Assembly (NCBI GenBank): GCA_023701135.1
Contig: JAMPXP010000004.1
Span: 178,409 to 242,408, forward strand
Source: Desulfobacula sp.
GTDB taxonomy: Bacteria; Desulfobacterota; Desulfobacteria; Desulfobacterales; Desulfobacteraceae
Reading direction: 5' to 3'
Length of the DNA stretch: 64,000 bases
Both the position numbers and the translations under genes were made by a program. The notes beneath the pieces were generated by a model. The model saw only the letters and a program-made list of their open reading frames with translations, did not search any database and was not told the DNA's origin. Shown in pieces: positions 60,488 through 64,000 of the stretch. The number at the start of each line of letters is the position of its first letter. The first letter of the stretch is position 1.

Positions 60488-61969
60488 ATGAAAATGACTA
60501 TCCGCAATCTCAACCGATTTTTTATTCCTGAAGGGCTCTACAACGATCTGAACGATTACAGACGGGCAAATCAATTTTTAAACTTTGTCTGGATCAGTGC
60601 ATTATTTTTACTCCCGAATACTTATAAATGGTATAAATTGGGAGCCGGCCAACTTGCTCTCAGCATGTTCTGTGTCATGCTCTTTGTTGCCGCAACTCCG
60701 TTTATTTTCAAATTCTCAAAATCCCTGGGATTAACCGGCAATATCGTTATCGGCGCTTTGGCCTGGCATTTTGTCTATCTTCAGTCCATGACGGGCGGTA
60801 TTCAGTCCTCTGCCATGGCCTGGAACCTGATCATCCCTCTTTTTGCCGCAACCTTTATGGGCATCAGATCCTGTATTTTCTGGGCGATCCTCATGCTGAT
60901 CGAAGTCATTGTTTTATATATGCTTAAACATAACGGGATAGAAACAGGGTTTATCGATCTGTCTCCTGATGCGGTTTTGAAAGCCGATTTTGCAAACATC
61001 CTGGGTCCGATCATCGTTGCAGGAATTACGCTGATGCTGATTGAGAGCGCCAGAAATGAAATGTTCACAAAACAGCTTAAGGCCTTTGAATCCCAGGAAA
61101 AAATCATGCAGGACCTTGCCTTTGAGAAAAAGAATGCCGAGGTGGTTGCCAAAGATCTTGAGACCATCCTTGCAAAGATCAAAACCAATGCCCATGAATT
61201 GCTGGATTCTTCCAACGGATTAAATAGCGTCAGCACAACCATTAATGAAAAAGCCTCCCGATCTTCGGACCAGGCTGCCCGGATCTCGGATCAGGCCGCC
61301 CAGATTAATGAGAACCTCATGGTCATGGCAGGTTCCATACAAAAAACGGTTTCAGCCAACGTTCATATCACAAACAGCATTAAAGAGGCCATGGCCATTG
61401 TTGAAAAAGGGATTCAGGCCTCCAGTGAGAGCATCTCTCTTATTTCAAGCCTGGATGCCAATAGCAAAGAAATCAGCAAAGTCACAGAGGTGATCGCCGA
61501 TATTTCTGAACAGACCAACCTGCTGGCCTTGAATGCCACCATTGAGGCGGCCAGGGCCGGTGAAGCCGGTAAAGGCTTCTCGGTTGTGGCCAATGAGATT
61601 AAAGAACTGGCGCGGCAGACATCAAACGCAACCATTAAAATCAATGCCCAGATTAATGAAAATCTCAAGGTGGTCGGCAGTGTCATTCAAAACAACCAGG
61701 AAATATCCGGCAACATAAAAAAATTCAGCGACCTGCAACATCAGATTTCCGGTATTGTTTCGGAACAGAATATCATTACCGATGATATTGCATCCAAAAT
61801 CAACCATTCAACTGAAGAAAGCTCCTTGATTGCACAGAGCACTTCGGAAATGGTAGAGCTGGCCGCATCCACCCATGAAGGCATCGAAAGTGTGACCCGG
61901 TCAGCCACAGGGCTTCAGGGGATGGCAAGCGATCTTCAAAAAATCTGTTCCAAAGCCCCTGGTGCATAA
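60488..61969 (+). CDS. methyl-accepting chemotaxis protein with multi-helix membrane sensor
   Basis: A 493-residue chemoreceptor. The N-terminal ~190 residues contain about six membrane helices with hardly any periplasmic domain. A coiled-coil follows, then the signalling hairpin with [24 protein letters not shown], the invariant MCP core, near residues 340-360. The sensor type resembles integral-membrane sensing (energy, membrane state or hydrophobic ligand) rather than periplasmic ligand binding. No HAMP domain is obvious. AGGAG precedes two close ATGs (60488 and 60494); the second has better spacing. Confidence 0.9.
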   Translation: MKMTIRNLNRFFIPEGLYNDLNDYRRANQFLNFVWISALFLLPNTYKWYKLGAGQLALSMFCVMLFVAATPFIFKFSKSLGLTGNIVIGALAWHFVYLQSMTGGIQSSAMAWNLIIPLFAATFMGIRSCIFWAILMLIEVIVLYMLKHNGIETGFIDLSPDAVLKADFANILGPIIVAGITLMLIESARNEMFTKQLKAFESQEKIMQDLAFEKKNAEVVAKDLETILAKIKTNAHELLDSSNGLNSVSTTINEKASRSSDQAARISDQAAQINENLMVMAGSIQKTVSANVHITNSIKEAMAIVEKGIQASSESISLISSLDANSKEISKVTEVIADISEQTNLLALNATIEAARAGEAGKGFSVVANEIKELARQTSNATIKINAQINENLKVVGSVIQNNQEISGNIKKFSDLQHQISGIVSEQNIITDDIASKINHSTEESSLIAQSTSEMVELAASTHEGIESVTRSATGLQGMASDLQKICSKAPGA

Positions 61970-61977
61970 ACCCGTTA

Positions 61978-62826
61978 TCAGAGTGCTTCAATCACCCGGG
62001 CAAAAGCGGCCTGAATCCTTCGGGTGACGGGGCCGGGAACTCCGTCCCGGATGGACTCGTGGTTCAGCCTCACAATGGGCGTGATTTCAGATATGGTTCC
62101 CACAATCATGAGTTCCGAGGCCAGGTGAATGTCTTTTTCAAAAACCGGCCCATGGCTGACCCGGATCTTCTCCGTTTCACAGAGTTCCAGAACGCATTTC
62201 CGGGTGACCCCTCCCAGGATATAATTGGATAGGGGAGCCGTGACCAGCGCCCCGTCCAAAACCGCCATGAAATTGGACTTGGTGCCTTCCAGCATCACCC
62301 CGTCCCGGACAAAAACCGCTTCGTCCGCTCCGTTCTCCACAGCGGTCTGGTTGGCCAGGACATTGGCCGTAAGGCCCGTGGTCTTCATATCGCACCGGGC
62401 CCACCGGATATCCGGCACGGTGACGGCATGGATGCCCTGTTCCTGTTTTTGCCGGGCCGGCCCTGGGTCCATCCGGGAAGCCGTTGCATAAAAGGTCAGC
62501 CCGACGGGCGGGTCCGGAAAAGCATGGATGCGGCGGGCCGCCCCCCGGCTCACCTGGATATAGACCGTTGCCTCTCCGGCCGCCAGATCATTCTTTTGGA
62601 TAAGCGCCAGGGCGATATCCTCAATTTCCGAAAAATTCGTTTTTGAAAGCCGTAAATGGCGGGCCCCGTAATTCATCCGGTCAATGTGGTCCTTTGCCCT
62701 GAAAAGCTTTCCGTGATAAGCCCGGATCACCTCGTAAAGGCCGTCGGCAAACAAAAACCCCCGATCCTCCGGTAAAATCCGGATATCCTCGTGATCCAGG
62801 AAATTTCCGTTAAAATAGGCAATCAT
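61978..62826 (-). CDS. class IV aminotransferase (D-amino-acid or branched-chain type)
   Basis: A 282-residue fold-type IV PLP enzyme. The PLP lysine is Lys148 in RCDMKTTGLTANVLA, and Asp/Glu and EGTKSNFMAV mark the cofactor phosphate and carboxylate. The pattern RWARCDMKTTGL is nearer to D-amino-acid transaminase (Dat) than to IlvE. It would interconvert D-amino acids and keto acids for peptidoglycan or catabolism. It ends just 8 bp from the convergent chemoreceptor gene. Confidence 0.87.
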   Translation of the reverse strand: MIAYFNGNFLDHEDIRILPEDRGFLFADGLYEVIRAYHGKLFRAKDHIDRMNYGARHLRLSKTNFSEIEDIALALIQKNDLAAGEATVYIQVSRGAARRIHAFPDPPVGLTFYATASRMDPGPARQKQEQGIHAVTVPDIRWARCDMKTTGLTANVLANQTAVENGADEAVFVRDGVMLEGTKSNFMAVLDGALVTAPLSNYILGGVTRKCVLELCETEKIRVSHGPVFEKDIHLASELMIVGTISEITPIVRLNHESIRDGVPGPVTRRIQAAFARVIEAL

Positions 62827-62847
62827 TTTCCCTCCTTTTTTCCCACC

Positions 62848-63672
62848 CTATTGATCCACCCCCGCCTGTATTCCAATCGAGGCATCATAAAAATTCATGG
62901 CATCTTTATCCGTGCGCTTTGCAACGGCCCGGACAAAACCGAGATAGCGGCCCTGATCCCTTTCCAGGGCCTCGGCATCGGAAGGGAAGATATTTTTCCC
63001 CAAGGCTTCAAGGGCTTTTTCAAATTCCATCCAGTGGCGCCAGCCGTCAACAAGGGTATCCACCTGAACCTGGTCGACCTTGCTGCAATGCCCCCACAAC
63101 CGCCGCCATTGGTCCGGGGTTTTAAAACCCCAACATTCATCCTCCCAGAACACCTTGCCATTGGATTGGGGCGCCAGAAGATGGTCTGGTATGGTTTCCA
63201 TTTCCTGCATCAGGCCCGGCACCACAACGCCGATCAAACCGCCCGGCCGTATAAAACGGCTCAGATACCCAAGATATAATTCATCGGTCCCAAAATACTG
63301 GTAAGCATCTACGGAAACAACGGCATCGAAAAAACCCTGGGCAAAGGGCAGAGCATGGGCTTCAGCCCGGATTGGAAAAACCAGATTCCCCACCCCGGCC
63401 TGGCAGGCTCGCTTCCAGTTATGGTCCGGGGTGATCCACAGATCATCGGCCCATACCTGGACCCCGAATTCCCGGGCCAGGAAAATACTGGTCATGCCCC
63501 GCCCGCACCCCAGGTCAAGAACCCGCATCCCCGGTTCAAGAGATAGGGCATTGGAAAGCCATTCCATGAGCCACAGGGCATTGGGGCCCATCTGGTTTTC
63601 CATCATCCATGCCGGATCATAGGCCCCGGACCTGGGAAATTCAGGTTTGTGCAGAAAATCAAACGATGTCAT
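62848..63672 (-). CDS. class I SAM-dependent methyltransferase
   Basis: A 274-residue methyltransferase with motif I VLDLGCGRGMTSIFLA near residue 52, an acidic post-I residue in VWADDLW, and SVDAYQYFG around motif IV, typical of Methyltransf_11/25 small-molecule enzymes. The substrate is unknown. It is 21 bp upstream of the class IV aminotransferase on the same strand, so the two are probably co-transcribed. Confidence 0.87.
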   Translation of the reverse strand: MTSFDFLHKPEFPRSGAYDPAWMMENQMGPNALWLMEWLSNALSLEPGMRVLDLGCGRGMTSIFLAREFGVQVWADDLWITPDHNWKRACQAGVGNLVFPIRAEAHALPFAQGFFDAVVSVDAYQYFGTDELYLGYLSRFIRPGGLIGVVVPGLMQEMETIPDHLLAPQSNGKVFWEDECWGFKTPDQWRRLWGHCSKVDQVQVDTLVDGWRHWMEFEKALEALGKNIFPSDAEALERDQGRYLGFVRAVAKRTDKDAMNFYDASIGIQAGVDQ

Positions 63673-64000
63673 TCGGCCTCCTTGCTTCTCTAATTGACCC
63701 TATAAATTTTTCAAGGCTATTCATACAACTAATTTCCCCTTACAGGAAACGATCTCCTACTTATTCTGCTGCTCAGCTTGCTCTACCAGTTTCTGAATCA
63801 TCTTCGGGTTTGAAGAAATTAAATCACTTTCAGATTGAAAATAGTTGGCAACACTACTGTCCAAAATAAATTAAAATTTTCAATTTTGGTATTTTAAAAC
63901 CGCGAGAATTCAACACCCGACTTCATTTCCAAAAATCAGGTTATATTTTCTCTTTACTTCACTTTCAGAGCCCTCTGAAAGGCAATTCCATTTGCAATGG
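63673..64000. other. 328-bp intergenic end segment, AT-rich
   Basis: No gene could be supported here. A minus-strand 35-codon frame (ANYFQSESDLISSNPKMIQK within it) ends at about 63758 and reads like the end of a hydrophilic protein, but it lacks an upstream body because a stop lies directly before it. A perfect palindrome CTTTCAGAG-CC-CTCTGAAAG stands at 63962-63981. Confidence 0.5.
63962..63981. promoter_or_regulatory. 20-bp palindrome near window end
   Basis: Perfect 9-bp inverted repeat with a 2-bp spacer, CTTTCAGAG CC CTCTGAAAG. The symmetry fits a regulator operator for a gene beyond the window or for the minus-strand methyltransferase operon, though it is nearly 300 bp away from that start. 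Confidence 0.35.

Noticed and set aside
63758..63865. 35-codon minus-strand frame near the window end
   Set aside because: Its composition looks protein-like, but there is no upstream body, start site or family match, so it is not called as a gene.

Overview
This window looks like chromosome from an anaerobic deltaproteobacterial sulfate reducer, most plausibly in the Desulfobacterales. That is an inference from gene content: a B12-dependent acyl-CoA mutase, ATP-dependent lactam hydrolase, xanthine-oxidase-type molybdenum hydroxylases, several TRAP transporters, NrfHA cytochromes and many CoA-dependent enzymes. No rRNA, tRNA, CRISPR array or intact insertion sequence was seen.

Positions 1-21.4 kb form one long plus-strand run with very short gaps. 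It encodes the 3' part of a B12 mutase, HyuA/HyuB-type lactam hydrolase subunits, a PaaK-type CoA ligase and a three-subunit Mo hydroxylase. A TRAP transporter follows, then a second Mo enzyme resembling 4-hydroxybenzoyl-CoA reductase (with the extra Fe4S4 loop), a YqeB/EF2563-type Mo-hydroxylase accessory protein, a thiolase-like protein, a saccharopine-dehydrogenase-like protein and a class III aminotransferase. The set mutase + hydantoinase-like hydrolase + CoA ligase + Mo hydroxylase matches the logic reported for anaerobic indoleacetate breakdown in Azoarcus/Aromatoleum: hydroxylate the N-heterocycle to a lactam, open it with ATP, make the CoA thioester, rearrange the skeleton. I infer uptake and breakdown of an indole-type or other N-heteroaromatic acid.

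Positions 21.4-30.4 kb are a mosaic: a higA antitoxin with an internally deleted higB, a fragment of the upstream aminotransferase gene, a RelA/SpoT-domain protein, CreD, a HEPN/MNT pair, a CigR-like protein, a TIM-barrel protein, a patatin and the nrfHA nitrite reductase operon.

Positions 30.4-38.2 kb hold a PocR/PAS hybrid histidine kinase and a second TRAP operon. Each is followed by a degenerate copy of nrfA tail sequence. This repeats the arrangement seen around higBA, where the aminotransferase fragment lies on the far side of the cargo.

Positions 38.2-41 kb are a visibly AT-rich minus-strand island: an AlbA_2/Schlafen-like protein and two reading frames that look like one gene split by an in-frame TGA, behind a long inverted repeat.

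Positions 41-64 kb are ordinary chromosome: two RND efflux systems, a PQQ-type sugar dehydrogenase, NhaA, a DJ-1/PfpI protein, a quinone-oxidoreductase-like MDR protein, a DUF169-linked SsuABC-like ABC transporter, an enoyl-CoA hydratase, a membrane chemoreceptor, a D-amino-acid-aminotransferase-like protein and a methyltransferase.
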